Shown here piece after piece: positions 1 to 13,275 of a DNA stretch of 64,000 nt. The stretch comes from Stomorhina lunata (lineage: Eukaryota > Arthropoda > Insecta > Diptera > Rhiniidae). A program made the translations under genes and the position numbers. Location: the NCBI GenBank assembly GCA_933228675.1, contig OW121741.1, positions 35,989,952-36,053,951 on the forward strand. The letters run 5' to 3'. The notes beneath the pieces were generated by a model. That model was not told the DNA's origin. It ran no database searches and saw nothing but the letters and a program-made list of their open reading frames with translations. The first letter of the stretch is position 1; every line of letters begins with the position of its first letter.

Positions 1-3000
1 ATAGGAAATTTTTCCAAAATTTCCTATTTTTATAGGAAATTTTTCCAAAATTTCCTATTTTTATAGGAAATTTTGCAAAAATTTCCTATTTTTATAGGAA
101 ATTTTTCAAAAATTTCCTAATTTTATAGGAAATTTTTCAAAAATTTCCTAATTTTATAGGAAATTTTTCAAAAATTTCCTATTTTTAAAGGAAATTTTTC
201 AAAAATTTCCTATTTTTAAAGGAAATTTTTCAAAAATTTCCTATTTTTATAGGAAATTTTTCAAAAATTTCCTATTTTTATAGGAAATTTTTCAAAAATT
301 TCCTATTTTTATAGGAAATTTTTCAAAAATTTCCTATTTTTATAGGAAATTTTTCAAAAATTTCCTATTTTTATAGGAAATTTTTCAAAATTTCCTATTT
401 TTATAGGAAATTTTTCAAAAATTTCCTATTTTTATAGGAAATTTTTCAAAAATTTCCTATTTTTATAGGAAATTTTTCAAAAATTTCCTATTTTTATAGG
501 AAATTTTTCAAAAATTTCCTATTTTTATAGGAAATTTTTCAAAAATTTCCTATTTTTATAGGAAATTTTTCAAAAATTTCCTATTTTTATAGGAAATTTT
601 TCAAAAATTTCCTATTTTTATAGGAAATTTTTCAAAAATTTCCTATTTTTTATAGGAAATTTTTCAAAAATTTCCTATTTTTATAGGAAATTTTTCAAAA
701 ATTTCCTATTTTTATAGGAAATTTTTCAAAAATTTCCTATTTTTATAGGAAATTTTTCAAAAATTTCCTATTTTTATAGGAAATTTTTCAAAAATTTCCT
801 ATTTTTATAGGAAATTTTTCAAAAATGTCCTATTTTTATAGGAAATTTTTCAAAAATTTCCTATTTTTATAGGAAATTTTTCAAAAATTTCCTATTTTTA
901 TAGGAAATTTTTCAAAAATTTCCTATTTTTATAGGAAATTTTTCAAAAATTTCCTATTTTTATAGGAAATTTTTCAAAATTTCCTATTTTTATAGGAAAT
1001 TTTTCAAAAATTTCCTATTTTTATAGGAAATTTTTCAAAAATTTCCTATTTTTATAGGAAATTTTCAAAAATTTCCTATTTTTATAGGAAATTTTTCAAA
1101 ATTTCCTATTTTTATAGGAAATTTTTCAAAAATTTCCTATTTTTATAGGAAATTTTTCAAAAATTTCCTATTTTTATAGGAAATTTTTCAAAAATTTCCT
1201 ATTTTTATAGGAAATTTTTCAAAAATTTCCTATTTTTATAGGAAATTTTTCAAAAATTTCCTATTTTTATAGGAAATTTTTCAAAAATTTCCTATTTTTA
1301 TAGGAAATTTTTCAAAAATTTCCTATTTTTATAGGAAATTTTTCAAAAATTTCCTATTTTTATAGGAAATTTTTCAAAAATTTCCTATTTTTATAGGAAA
1401 TTTTTCAAAAATTTCCTATTTTTATAGGAAATTTTTCAAAAATTTCCTATTTTTATAGGAAATTTTTCAAAAATTTCCTATTTTTATAGGAAATTTTTCA
1501 AAAATTTCCTATTTTTATAGGAAATTTTTCAAAAATTTCCTATTTTTATAGGAAATTTTTCAAAAATTTCCTATTTTTATAGGAAATTTTTCAAAAATTT
1601 CCTATTTTTATAGGAAATTTTTCAAAAATTTCCTATTTTTATAGGAAATTTTTCAAAAATTTCCTATTTTTATAGGAAATTTTTCAAAAATTTCCTATTT
1701 TTATAGGAAATTTTTCAAAAATTTCCTATTTTTATAGGAAATTTTTCAAAATTTCCTATTTTTATAGGAAATTTTTCAAAAATTTCCTATTTTTATAGGA
1801 AATTTTTCAAAATTTCCTATTTTTATAGGAAATTTTTCAAAAATTTCCTATTTTTATAGGAAATTTTTCAAAATTTCCTATTTTTATAGGAAATTTTTCA
1901 AAAATTTCCTATTTTTATAGGAAATTTTTCAAAAATTTCCTATTTTTATAGGAAATTTTTCAAAAATTTCCTATTTTTATAGGAAATTTTTCAAAAATTT
2001 CCTATTTTTATAGGAAATTTTTCAAAAATTTCCTATTTTTATAGGAAATTTTTCAAAAATTTCCTATTTTTATAGGAAATTTTTCAAAAATTTCCTATTT
2101 TTATAGGAAATTTTTCAAAAATTTCCTATTTTTATAGGAAATTTTTCAAAAATTTCCTATTTTTATAGGAAATTTTTCAAAAATTTCCTATTTTTATAGG
2201 AAATTTTTCAAAAATTTCATATTTTTATAGGAAATTTTTCAAAAATTTCCTATTTTTATAGGAAATTTTTCAAAAATTTCCTATTTTTATAGGAAATTTT
2301 TCAAAAATTTCCTATTTTTATAGGAAATTTTTCAAAAATTTCCTATTTTTATAGGAAATTTTTCAAAAATTTCCTATTTTTATAGGAAATTTTTCAAAAA
2401 TTCCTATTTTTATAGGAAATTTTTCAAAAATTTCCTATTTTTATAGGAAATTTTTCAAAAATTTCCTATTTTTATAGGAAATTTTTCAAAAATTTCCTAT
2501 TTTTATAGGAAATTTTTCAAAAATTTCCTATTTTTATAGGAAATTTTTCAAAAATTTCCTATTTTTATAGGAAATTTTTCAAAAATTTCCTATTTTTATA
2601 GGAAATTTTTCAAAAATTTCCTATTTTTATAGGAAATTTTTCAAAATTTCCTATTTTTATAGGAAATTTTTCAAAAATTTCCTATTTTTATAGGAAATTT
2701 TTCAAAAATTTCCTATTTTTATAGGAAATTTTCAAAAATTTCCTATTTTTATAGGAAATTTTTCAAAAATTTCCTATTTTTATAGGAAATTTTTCAAAAA
2801 TTTCCTATTTTTATAGGAAATTTTTCAAAAATTTCCTATTTTTATAGGAAATTTTTCAAAAATTTCCTATTTTTATAGGAAATTTTTCAAAAATTTCCTA
2901 TTTTTATAGGAAATTTTTCAAAAATTTCCTATTTTTATAGGAAATTTTTCAAAAATTTCCTTATTTTTATAGGAAATTTTTCAAAAATTTCCTATTTTTA

Positions 3001-4590
3001 TAGGAAATTTTTCAAAAATTTCCTATTTTTATAGGAAATTTTTCAAAAATTTCCTATTTTTATAGGAAATTTTTCAAAAATTTCCTATTTTTATAGGAAA
3101 TTTTTCAAAAATTTCCTATTTTTATAGGAATTTTTTCAAAAATTTCCTATTTTTATAGGAAATTTTTCAAAAATTTCCTATTTTTATAGGAAATTTTTCA
3201 AAAATTTCCTATTTTTATAGGAAATTTTTCAAAAATTTCCTATTTTTATAGGAAATTTTCAAAAATTTCCTATTTTTATAGGAAATTTTTCAAAAATTTC
3301 CTATTTTTATAGGAAATTTTTCAAAAATTTCCTATTTTTATAGGAAATTTTTCAAAAATTTCCTATTTTTATAGGAAATTTTTCAAAAATTTCCTATTTT
3401 TATAGGAAATTTTTCAAAATTTCCTATTTTTATAGGAAATTTTTCAAAAATTTCCCATTTTTTATAGGAAATTTTTCAAAAATTTCCTATTTTTATAGGA
3501 AATTTTTCAAAAATTTCCCATTTTTATAGGAAATTTTTCAAAAATTTCCTATTTTTATAGGAAATTTTTCAAAAATTTCCTATTTTTATAGGAAATTTTT
3601 CAAAAATTTTCTATTTTTATAGGAAATTTTTCAAAAATTTCCTATTTTTATAGGAAATTTTTCAAAAATTTCCTATTTTTATAGGAAATTTTTCAAAAAT
3701 TTCCTATTTTTATAGGAAATTTTTCAAAAATTTCCTATTTTTAAAGGAAATTTTTCAAAATTTCCTATTTTTATAGGAAATTTTTCAAAAATTTCCTATT
3801 TTTATAGGAAATTTTTCAAAAATTTCCTATTTTTATAGGAAATTTTTCAAAAATTTCCTATTTTTATAGGAAATTTTTCAAAAATTTCCTATTTTTATAG
3901 GAAATTTTTCAAAAATTTCCTATTTTTATAGGAAATTTTTCAAAAATTTCCTATTTTTATAGGAAATTTTTCAAAAATTTCCTATTTTTATAAGAAATTT
4001 TTCAAAAATTTCCTATTTTTATAGGAAATTTTTCAAAAATTTCCTATTTTTATAGGAAATTTTTCAAAAATTTCCTATTTTTATAGGAAATTTTTCAAAA
4101 ATTTCCTATTTTTATAGGAAATTTTTCAAAAATTTCCTATTTTTATAGGAAATTTTTCAAAAATTTCCTATTTTTATAGGAAATTTTTCAAAAATTTGCC
4201 TATTTTTATAGGAAATTTTTCAAAAATTTCCTATTTTTATAGGAAATTTTTCAAAATTTCCTATTTTTATAGGAAATTTTTCAAAAATTTCCTATTTTTA
4301 TAGGAAATTTTTCAAAAATTTCCTATTTTTATAGGAAATTTTTCAAAAATTTCCTATTTTTATAGGAAATTTTTCAAAATTTCCTATTTTTATAGGAAAT
4401 TTTTCAAAAATTTCCTATTTTTATAGGAAATTTTTCAAAAATTTCCTATTTTTATAGGAAATTTTTCAAAAATTTCCTATTTTTATAGGAAATTTTTCAA
4501 AAAATTTCCTATTTTTATAGGAAATTTTTCAAAAATTTCCTATTTTTATAGGAAATTTTTCAAAAATTTCCTATTTTTATAGGAAATTTT

Positions 4591-4812
4591 TCAAAACTTT
4601 CCTATTTTTATAGGAAATTTTTCAAAACTTTCCTATTTTTATAGGAAATTTTTTAAAACTTTCCTATTTTTATAGGAAATTTTTCAAAACTTTCCTATTT
4701 TTATAGGAAATTTTTCAAAGCTTTCCTATTTTTATAGGAAATTTTTCAAAAAATTCCTCTTTTTATAGGAAATTTTTCAAAAATTTCCTATTTTTATTGG
4801 AAATTTTTCAAA
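4591..4812 (+). repeat. Variant block inside satellite array 1 (copy a)
   Basis: A run of units carries an AAAACTTTCC variant, then AAAGCTTTCC, an AAAAAATTCCTC unit, and a TATTGG unit. The same ordered series recurs 3700 bp downstream at 8291-8512. This marks an internal segmental duplication of the satellite. Confidence 0.9.
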
Positions 4813-7800
4813 ATTTCCTATTTTTATAGGAAATTTTTCAAAAATTTCCTATTTTTATAGGAAATTTTTCAAAAATTTCCTATTTTTATAGGAAATTTTT
4901 CAAAAATTTCCTATTTTTATAGGAAATTTTTCAAAATTTCCTATTTTTATAGGAAATTTTTCAAAAATTTCCTATTTTTATAGGAAATTTTTCAAAAATT
5001 TCCTATTTTTATAGGAAATTTTTCAAAAATTTCCTATTTTTATAGGAAATTTTTCAAAAATTTCCTATTTTTATAGGAAATTTTTCAAAAATTTCCTATT
5101 TTTATAGGAAATTTTTCAAAAATTTCCTATTTTTATAGGAAATTTTTCAAAAATTTCCTATTTTTATAGGAAATTTTTCAAAATTTCCTATTTTTATAGG
5201 AAATTTTTCAAAAATTTCCTATTTTTATAGGAAATTTTTCAAAAATTTCCTATTTTTATAGGAAATTTTTCAAAAATTTCCTATTTTTATAGGAAATTTT
5301 TCAAAAATTTCCTATTTTTATAGGAAATTTTCAAAAATTTCCTATTTTTATAGGAAATTTTTCAAAAATTTCCTATTTTTATAGGAAATTTTCAAAAATT
5401 TCCTATTTTTATAGGAAATTTTTCAAAAATTTCCTATTTTTATAGGAAATTTTTCAAAAATTTCCTATTTTTATAGGAAATTTTTCAAAAATTTCCTATT
5501 TTTATAGGAAATTTTTCAAAAATTTCCTATTTTTATAGGAAATTTTTCAAAAATTTCCTATTTTTATAGGAAATTTTTCAAAAATTTCCTATTTTTATAG
5601 GAAATTTTTCAAAAAATTCTATTTTTATAGGAAATTTTTCAAACATTTCCTATTTTTATAGGAAATTTTTCAAATTTTTCCTATTTTTATAGGAAATTTT
5701 TCAAATTTTTCCTATTTTTATAGAAATTTATAGGAATTTTTCAAAAATTTCCTATTTTTATAGGAAATTTTTCAAAAATTTCCTATTTTTATAGGAAATT
5801 TTTCAAAAATTTCCTATTTTTATAGGAAATTTTTCAAATTTTTCCTATTTTTATAGAAATTGTATAAATTTGTATAGGAATTTTTTAAAAATTTTCCTAT
5901 TTTTATAGGAAATTTTTCAAAAATTTCCTATTTTTATAGGAAATTTTTCAAAAATTTCCTATTTTTATAGGAAATTTTTCAAAAATTTCCTATTTTTATA
6001 GGAAATTTTTCAAAAATTTCCTATTTTTATAGGAAATTTTTCAAAAATTTCCTATTTTTATAGGAAATTTTTCAAAAATTTCCTATTTTTATAGGAAATT
6101 TTTCAAAAATTTCCTATTTTTATAGGAAAATTTTCAAAAATTTCCTATTTTTATAGGAAATTTTTCAAAAATTTCCTATTTTTATAGGAAATTTTTCAAA
6201 AATTTCCTATTTTTATAGGAAATTTTTCAAAAATTTCCTATTTTTATAGGAAATTTTTCAAAAATTTCCTATTTTTATAGGAAATTTTTTAAAAATTTCC
6301 TATTTTTATAGGAAATTTTTCAAAAATTTCCTATTTTTATAGGAAATTTTTCAAAAATTTCCTATTTTTATAGGAAATTTTTCAAAAAATTTCCTATTTT
6401 TATAGGAAATTTTTCAAAAATTTCCTATTTTTATAGGAAATTTTTCAAAAATTTCCTATTTTTATAGGAAATTTTTCAAAAATTTCCTATTTTTATAGGA
6501 AATTTTTCAAAAATTTCCTATTTTTATAGGAAATTTTTCAAAAATTTCCTATTTTTATAGGAAATTTTTCAAAAATTTCCTATTTTTATAGGAAATTTTT
6601 CAAAAATTTCCTATTTTTATAGGAAATTTTTCAAAAATTTCCTATTTTTATAGGAAATTTTTCAAAAATTTCCTATTTTTATAGGAAATTTTCAAAAATT
6701 TCCTATTTTTTATAGGAAATTTTTCAAAAATTTCCTATTTTTATAGGAAATTTTTCAAAAATTTCCTATTTTTATAGGAAATTTTTCAAAAATTTCCTAT
6801 TTTTATAGGAAATTTTTCAAAAATTTCCTATTTTTATAAAATTTCCTATTTTTATAGGAAATTTTTCAAAAATTTCCTATTTTTATAGGAAATTTTTCAA
6901 AAATTTCCTATTTTTAAAGGAAATTTTTCAAAAATTTTCTATTTTTATAGGAAATTTTTCAAAAATTTCCTATTTTTATAGGAAATTTTTAAAAAATTTC
7001 CTATTTTTATAGGAAATTTTTCAAAAATTTCCTATTTTTATAGGAAATTTTTCAAAAATTTCCTATTTTTATAGGAAATTTTTCAAAAATTTCCTATTTT
7101 TATAGGAAATTTTTCAAAAATTTCCTATTTTTATAGGAAATTTTTCAAAAATTTCCTATTTTTATAGGAAATTTTTCAAAAATTTCCTATTTTTATAGGA
7201 AATTTTTCAAAAATTTCCTATTTTTATAGGAAATTTTTCAAAAATTTCCTATTTTTATAGGAAATTTTTCAAAAATTTCCTATTTTTATAGGAAATTTTT
7301 CAAAAATTTCCTATTTTTATAGGAAATTTTTCAAAAATTTCCTATTTTTATAGGAAATTTTTCAAAAATTTCCTATTTTTATAGGAAATTTTTCAAAAAT
7401 TTCCTATTTTTATAGGAAATTTTTCAAAAATTTCCTATTTTTATAGGAAATTTTTCAAAAATTTCCTATTTTTATAGGAAATTTTTCAAAAATTTCCTAT
7501 TTTTATAGGAAATTTTTCAAAAATTTCCTATTTTTATAGGAAATTTTTCAAAAATTTCCTATTTTTATAAGAAATTTTTCAAAAATTTCCTATTTTTATA
7601 GGAAATTTTTCAAAAATTTCCTATTTTTATAGGAAATTTTTCAAAAATTTCCTATTTTTATAGGAAATTTTTCAAAAATTTCCTATTTTTATAGGAAATT
7701 TTTCAAAAATTTCCTATTTTTATAGGAAATTTTTCAAAAATTTCCTATTTTTATAGGAAATTTTTCAAAAATTTCCTATTTTTATAGGAAATTTTTCAAA

Positions 7801-8290
7801 AATTTCCTATTTTTATAGGAAATTTTTCAAAAATTTCCTATTTTTATAGGAAATTTTTCAAAAATTTCCTATTTTTATAGGAAATTTTTCAAAAATTTCC
7901 TATTTTATAGGAAATTTTTCAAAAATTTCCTATTTTTATAGGAAATTTTTCAAAAATTTCCTATTTTTATAGGAAATTTTTCAAAAATTTCCTATTTTTA
8001 TAGGAAATTTTTCAAAAATTTCCTATTTTTATAGGAAATTTTTCAAAAATTTCCTATTTTTATAGGAAATTTTTCAAAAATTTCCTATTTTTATAGGAAA
8101 TTTTTCAAAAATTTCCTATTTTTATAGGAAATTTTTGAAAAATTTCCTATTTTTATAGGAAATTTTTCAAAAATTTCCTATTTTTATAGGAAATTTTTCA
8201 AAAATTTCCTATTTTTATAGGAAATTTTTCAAAAATTTCCTATTTTTATAGGAAATTTTTCAAAAATTTCCTATTTTTATAGGAAATTTT

Positions 8291-8512
8291 TCAAAACTTT
8301 CCTATTTTTATAGGAAATTTTTCAAAACTTTCCTATTTTTATAGGAAATTTTTTAAAACTTTCCTATTTTTATAGGAAATTTTTCAAAACTTTCCTATTT
8401 TTATAGGAAATTTTTCAAAGCTTTCCTATTTTTATAGGAAATTTTTCAAAAAATTCCTCTTTTTATAGGAAATTTTTCAAAAATTTCCTATTTTTATTGG
8501 AAATTTTTCAAA
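8291..8512 (+). repeat. Variant block inside satellite array 1 (copy b)
   Basis: This repeats, in the same order, the variant units of 4591-4812, including the single TTTTTTAAAAC unit and the TATTGG unit. A second marker block (CAAACATTTCC followed by two CAAATTTTTCC units) lies at 5605-5725 and again at 8845-8965, only 3240 bp apart. One of the duplicated segments has therefore gained or lost about 460 bp. Confidence 0.9.
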
Positions 8513-10163
8513 ATTTCCTATTTTTATAGGAAATTTTTCAAAAATTTCCTATTTTCATAGGAAATTTTTCAAAAATTTCCTATTTTTATAGGAAATTTTT
8601 CAAAAATTTCCTATTTTTATAGGAAATTTTTCAAAAATTTCCTATTTTTATAGGAAATTTTTCAAAAATTTCCTATTTTTATAGGAAATTTTTCAAAAAT
8701 TTCCTATTTTTATAGGAAATTTTTCAAAAATTTCCTATTTTTATAGGAAATTTTTCAAAAATTTCCTATTTTTATAGGAAATTTTTCAAAAATTTCCTAT
8801 TTTTATAGGAAATTTTTCAAAAATTTCCTATTTTTATAGGAAATTTTTCAAAAAATTTCTATTTTTATAGGAAATTTTTCAAACATTTCCTATTTTTATA
8901 GGAAATTTTTCAAATTTTTCCTATTTTTATAGGAAATTTTTCAAATTTTTCCTATTTTTATAGAAAATTTGTATAGGAAATTTTTCAAAAATTTCCTATT
9001 TTTATAGGAAATTTTTCAAAAATTTCCTATTTTTATAGGAAATTTTTCAAAAATTTCCTATTTTTATAGGAAATTTTTCAAAAATTTCCTATTTTTATAG
9101 GAAATTTTTCAAAAATTTCCTATTTTTATAGGAAATTTTTCAAAAATTTCCTATTTTTATAGGAAATTTTTCAAAAATTTCCTATTTTTATAGGAAATTT
9201 TTCAAAAATTTCCTATTTTTATAGGAAATTTTTCAAAAATTTCCTATTTTTATAGGAAATTTTTCAAAAATGTCCTATTTTTATAGGAAATTTTTCAAAA
9301 ATTTCCTATTTTTATAGGAAATTTTTCAAAAATTTCCTATTTTTATAGGAAATTTTTCAAAAATTTCCTATTTTTATAGGAAATTTTTCAAAAATTTCCT
9401 ATTTTTATAGGAAATTTTTCAAAAATTTCCTATTTTTATAGGAAATTTTTCAAAAATTTCCTATTTTTATAGGAAATTTTTCAAAAATTTCCTATTTTTA
9501 TAGGAAATTTTTCAAAAATTTCCTATTTTTATAGGAAATTTTTCAAAAATTTCCTATTTTTATAGGAAATTTTTCAAAAATTTCCTATTTTTATAGGAAA
9601 TTTTTCAAAAATTTCCTATTTTTATAGGAAATTTTTCAAAAATTTCCTATTTTTATAGGAAATTTTTCAAAAATTTCCTATTTTTATAGGAAATTTTTCA
9701 AAAATTTCCTATTTTTATAGGAAATTTTTCAAAAATTTCCTATTTTTATAGGAAATTTTTCAAAAATTTCCTATTTTTATAGGAAATTTTTCAAAAATTT
9801 CCTATTTTTATAGGAAATTTTTCAAAAATTTCCTATTTTTATAGGAAATTTTTCAAAAATTTCCTATTTTTATAGGAAATTTTTCAAAAATTTCCTATTT
9901 TTATAGGAAATTTTTCAAAAATTTCCTATTTTTGTAGGAAATTTTTCAAAAATTTCCTATTTTTATAGGAAATTTTTCAAAAATTTCCTATTTTTATAGG
10001 AAATTTTTCAAAAATTTCCTATTTTTATAGGAAATTTTTCAAAAATTTCCTATTTTTATAGGAAATTTTTCAAAAATTTCCTATTTTTATAGGAAATTTT
10101 TCAAAAGTTTCCTATTTTTATAGGAAATTTTTCAAAAATTTCCTATTTTTATAGGAAATTTTT

Positions 10164-11367
10164 ATATAATTTCATAATTAGTCGATCAGATAAAAATATT
10201 TAAAACCAACCTACCCTAATTTTTATTTTACTGAAGCGGTAACATGATGCTCAAATGAAATATATTTTCTGGATAACGAAATATTTGTAATATTGATAGT
10301 CTAAAGGAGTAACAATGCCTTTCTAAGGTTAATAGCTTTCATGTAATAAAAGTAATTAACAATTCTGTTAATAAACTAAAGAAAAAAATAATAGCTAGAA
10401 TCTTAAAAATCTCTTGAATTACTGCCAGTAATGCTCGTAAACTAATTAAATAAAACTTTATGTTTATGCATTATTTGAAGATTAATATACTTTCCGTTGA
10501 CTTCCTTAAACCAATAAACTGCAAAATCCCCATCATTAACATGACAATGACGGGCAAAAAAAAAACAAGAAAAACAGTCAATAGATTAAATTCCACCAAC
10601 TGTAAATATTTATTTGATCCAACCAACTGTGAACTTGTAATGTAAACATCGCTCCATGGAGGAATAGTGTCACAGTTGGACTACGAAGTCATCTTCTGCT
10701 ATTACTGGAGTACGAGTATGTGAATTTTCTTTTACAATTCCCCGGCTAATTTACATATTTTATTTAGTTAAACGCAATTTATTAGAATTACTTTCAGTTT
10801 ATTTAGACAAACAGAAAATATATAAGAAAATACGATTCCAGTGATTTCTGGTACCTAAAGAGGAAAACAATTAAGTTTTCACAATTAACAATAGAGAACT
10901 GTAAAACATTAGGTAGTTGTTAAATTACACTGGAAAAAATTTTCGTCATAAATGTGAACAAAATTTATACTTTCAGCTTTAATGTTCTTCGATTAAGAAC
11001 TCGAGTATGAAGTACATAATAGAGATGTTTTGGTTTGCTTTTCGGCAGCTCAGCTGTTTTCATGTAACTGTCAAACGTGTTCAGTTTAGACTAAAATTTA
11101 GCCATTTACCGATTTACAAACAATTTCGGACATATTTGACGCTTAGTCTCTGTAACCATTCTTCCACGTCATATGGGTATGTGATATATTTCCCATTTTC
11201 TATTTCGTATACCCAAAAATAAACACAGACTCCGAGACTGATAACTTAACTATGGCCTGTTTTTAAAAGGTAAGAAATTAAAACGTTTTAAGAAGTGGTT
11301 TAATTATTGGGAGCTCCTTTAAACGGATGAGAGGTATTTCTTAATAACAGGACTGGTCTACTTCTAT
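10164..11367. other. AT-rich stretch with no recognised feature
   Basis: I see no coding similarity, tandem repeat or terminal inverted repeat here. The open frames are short and have unremarkable composition. Confidence 0.5.
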
Positions 11368-11687
11368 TCTTACTTACTTACTGACTTTCCACGACATTCC
11401 AATTGGAACAAGGAGTACTTCTCTCAGACAATGAGCTGCATCCGATTCTATTTTTAGACTCATTGAAAGGAACCTACGTTTTAACTCCGGCTCCGAACGG
11501 CAAATGCATTAGTTAGAGAAGTTTTACATAGCCTAATACTCAATAACCAGTGGCTAGCTAAGTTATGAAGCGAACCGCCGTTTTTTTTTAAGTTATTTTT
11601 TCAAGTGGGTCTGGCCGGGGATTGAACTTGGAACATCTGGTATGCTAAGCGGATGACTAACCTGCTATACCACTGCGATTCACTATT
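11368..11687 (-). mobile_element. tRNA-derived SINE with (TAAG)n tail
   Basis: Read on the minus strand, 11687-11605 is a tRNA-like head. It has an A-box-like TGGTATAGCAGG (11672-11661), an anticodon-loop-like CTTAGCA with a possible AGC (Ala) anticodon, and a B-box-like GTTCAATCC near 11628. A body of about 215 bp follows (11604-11390), ending in a TAAG-type microsatellite at 11385-11368. The body recurs in opposite orientation at 59890-60090. The tail matches the AAGT repeat that ends the LINE copies at 13577 and 16330, so mobilisation by that LINE is plausible. The tRNA-Ala assignment rests on the anticodon-loop resemblance only. Confidence 0.72.
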
Positions 11688-11734
11688 CTAAGGAAACTGA
11701 TAATAGGTAATGAAGGACTAAGGCACTTGAGAGA

Positions 11735-12125
11735 CTTGTGGTCACACCCAGACCAATAGTCTTTGAGGCCATTAATAGTGAAAATTCGGGCGGAAACATT
11801 ACTGCCAACAAGTGAAATATCATTGAAAACGCTATGTCTCCGGAGTATTTCAAAGAACTACTGCAGATGCCAGCAATACCTCCCATCTGTCGTAATATAG
11901 GCCAGTTCCAGTGCCGTAGCAAACTCATTGCCATCTAGAAAAGTTGTGAATGTCTTAGGGGTATGTTCACACCAGTCCAAAGGTCTATAGAGACCATTTA
12001 GATTGCTGAAAACAAGTGAAGTATCATTGGAAACGCCATGTCTTTGGTGTAAAGCCCTTATGGAAATGCCATCTAGCGCAGTACTAAACTTATCGCTATC
12101 AAGGAAGATCGTGGCACAGATCGTG
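11735..12125. repeat. Diverged tandem duplication (about 170-225 bp offset)
   Basis: Two successive blocks (about 11735-11955 and 11960-12125) share ordered matches: GTCACAC-CAG-CCAA, AAGTGAAATATCATTG, a CTATGTCT stretch and a GCCATCTAG stretch. The offset between matches falls from about 224 to 168 bp, so indels have accumulated. Short open frames cross it on both strands, but I recognise no protein family. A 12-bp direct repeat, GATCGTGGCACA, lies at about 12107-12130. Confidence 0.65.
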
Positions 12126-12430
12126 GCACAGATCACAAGCATGAATTTCTTCAATCCCATGGAAGACGGGATTGATCTTTTTAAGTACCCTTCAAGTTTG
12201 TGACTTTTGCAAAAGCTTTAGACACGATAACGAGAAGTCCATTAAATAATATCCCAGTTTTGACCTATATAATAAACTTCATCTAAATGTATCTGTTTAT
12301 TAGACTCTCCCACTAGTCTATTATATAGCAAACTGATGGATTAGCTTTAGTAGATAATATCAAAATAAAGAATAGGTACAAATTTCAACACATAACCCTT
12401 CTAGGAGGCATTCCATCAGCAGTTTTATTG
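12126..12430. other. Unassigned sequence upstream of the LINE relic
   Basis: No recognisable coding or repeat feature is visible. It may be a decayed 5' part of the LINE that becomes recognisable after about 12430. Confidence 0.4.
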
Positions 12431-13275
12431 GTTACTAATTCACAGATACAGAAAGAGTACTGAAACTATGGAAGGAGCACTTTTGCAAATTGATGGTATC
12501 AAATGAATACCACCAAGACGACACCCCTTAACAAATCAATGATGACATGGTTATAGGTCCACCAACCATCCAAAATGAGGTTAGAATTGCAATAACTCGA
12601 CTGAAAAATAACAAAGCTGCCAATGGTTTGAAAGGGGCAGGGCTTTCTTAGGCCAGACATCAACTCATCGATAAGGTGCTTGTCACAGATTTTAAAAACG
12701 ATATGCTTAGAAGAACGTATGCCTAACTATTGGGGTCTCAGTATTCTTTGTCCAGTCTCTGTGTTCTTTGTCGAGTGTATGTGCCAATTATAGAGTTGTA
12801 AGCCTCCATTCAATTTCATATAAGAATCCAAAGATTATACCGTGTGAAAGGCTAAAGCCCAAAGTGAAAGAAATAATTAGGACCTACCGACGTAGCTTTA
12901 GACCAGATAAGTGGTATTATCTGGTTTTCACGCTACGACAAATCCTGGAGAAAACCCAATAGAAACAAATAGATAAATATAATTTCTTTGTTGACAACAA
13001 ATCTGCTTTTAACAGCCCGATACAAACGAAATTTTTTAAAGCAATGTCCGATATTGGCATCCCTACGAAGCTAATAAGGTTATGCAAAATTACATTAACT
13101 AATACAACCTGATCAGCTAAAATAGTAGGGCCCTTACCAGGGTTCTTCATAACTAAGTGGAGTTTCAGTGAAGGCAATAGTTTATCATGCGATCTCTTCA
13201 ATGTTGTGTTAGAGAAAATCCTTGCTATTAGCGTTTGCCGATGACTTTGATATCCTGCTCCAGGTGCCTGCCGTC
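12430..13275 (+). pseudogene. Older LINE copy: reverse transcriptase region (decayed)
   Basis: Conceptual translation in shifting frames gives successive reverse transcriptase landmarks. An RT-entry segment (about 12560-12640) reads like PTIQNEVRIAITRLKNNKAA. A palm segment (about 12890-13110) reads FRPDKW, then FVDNKSAFNSP, then AMSDIGIPTKLIRLC. A stretch like NSLSCDLFNVVLEKIL follows (about 13175-13225), and the catalytic box FADD lies at 13234-13245. This order is typical of the palm of APE-type non-LTR retrotransposons; the exact clade is uncertain (RTE-like or related). Many stops and frameshifts make it non-functional. The copy is interrupted at 13276 by a younger tail of the same family and resumes at 13578. 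Confidence 0.8.

Larger units (their letters stand above)
1..10163 (+). repeat. 31-bp satellite array 1 (left edge outside the window)
   Basis: This is a continuous tandem array of about 327 units with a 31-bp period. Each unit is an odd palindrome: a 13-base arm ATAGGAAATTTTT, a central C, and the reverse complement of the arm, followed by a TTTT spacer. Only five bases per unit (centre and spacer) therefore give it a direction. Variation is mostly single-base indels, with local variant blocks at 4591-4812 and 8291-8512 and at 5605-5725 and 8845-8965. The array stops abruptly at about 10163 with no degenerate fringe, unlike array 2. It has no coding capacity. Confidence 0.97.

Noticed and set aside
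1..10163. CRISPR array or telomeric repeat
   Set aside because: Units are contiguous with no unique spacers, the genome is eukaryotic, and the unit is not a telomere motif.
11605..11687. Functional tRNA-Ala gene
   Set aside because: The acceptor and D stems do not pair properly and the sequence continues into a SINE body; it is a tRNA-derived head.
11683..12160. Two minus-strand frames of 83 and 100 codons
   Set aside because: No domain, overlapping different frames, and they sit on a diverged tandem duplication; not enough for a gene call.
12917..13201. 94-codon minus-strand open frame
   Set aside because: It lies opposite the LINE RT region, whose plus-strand reading shows real RT motifs; the minus frame is a shadow.
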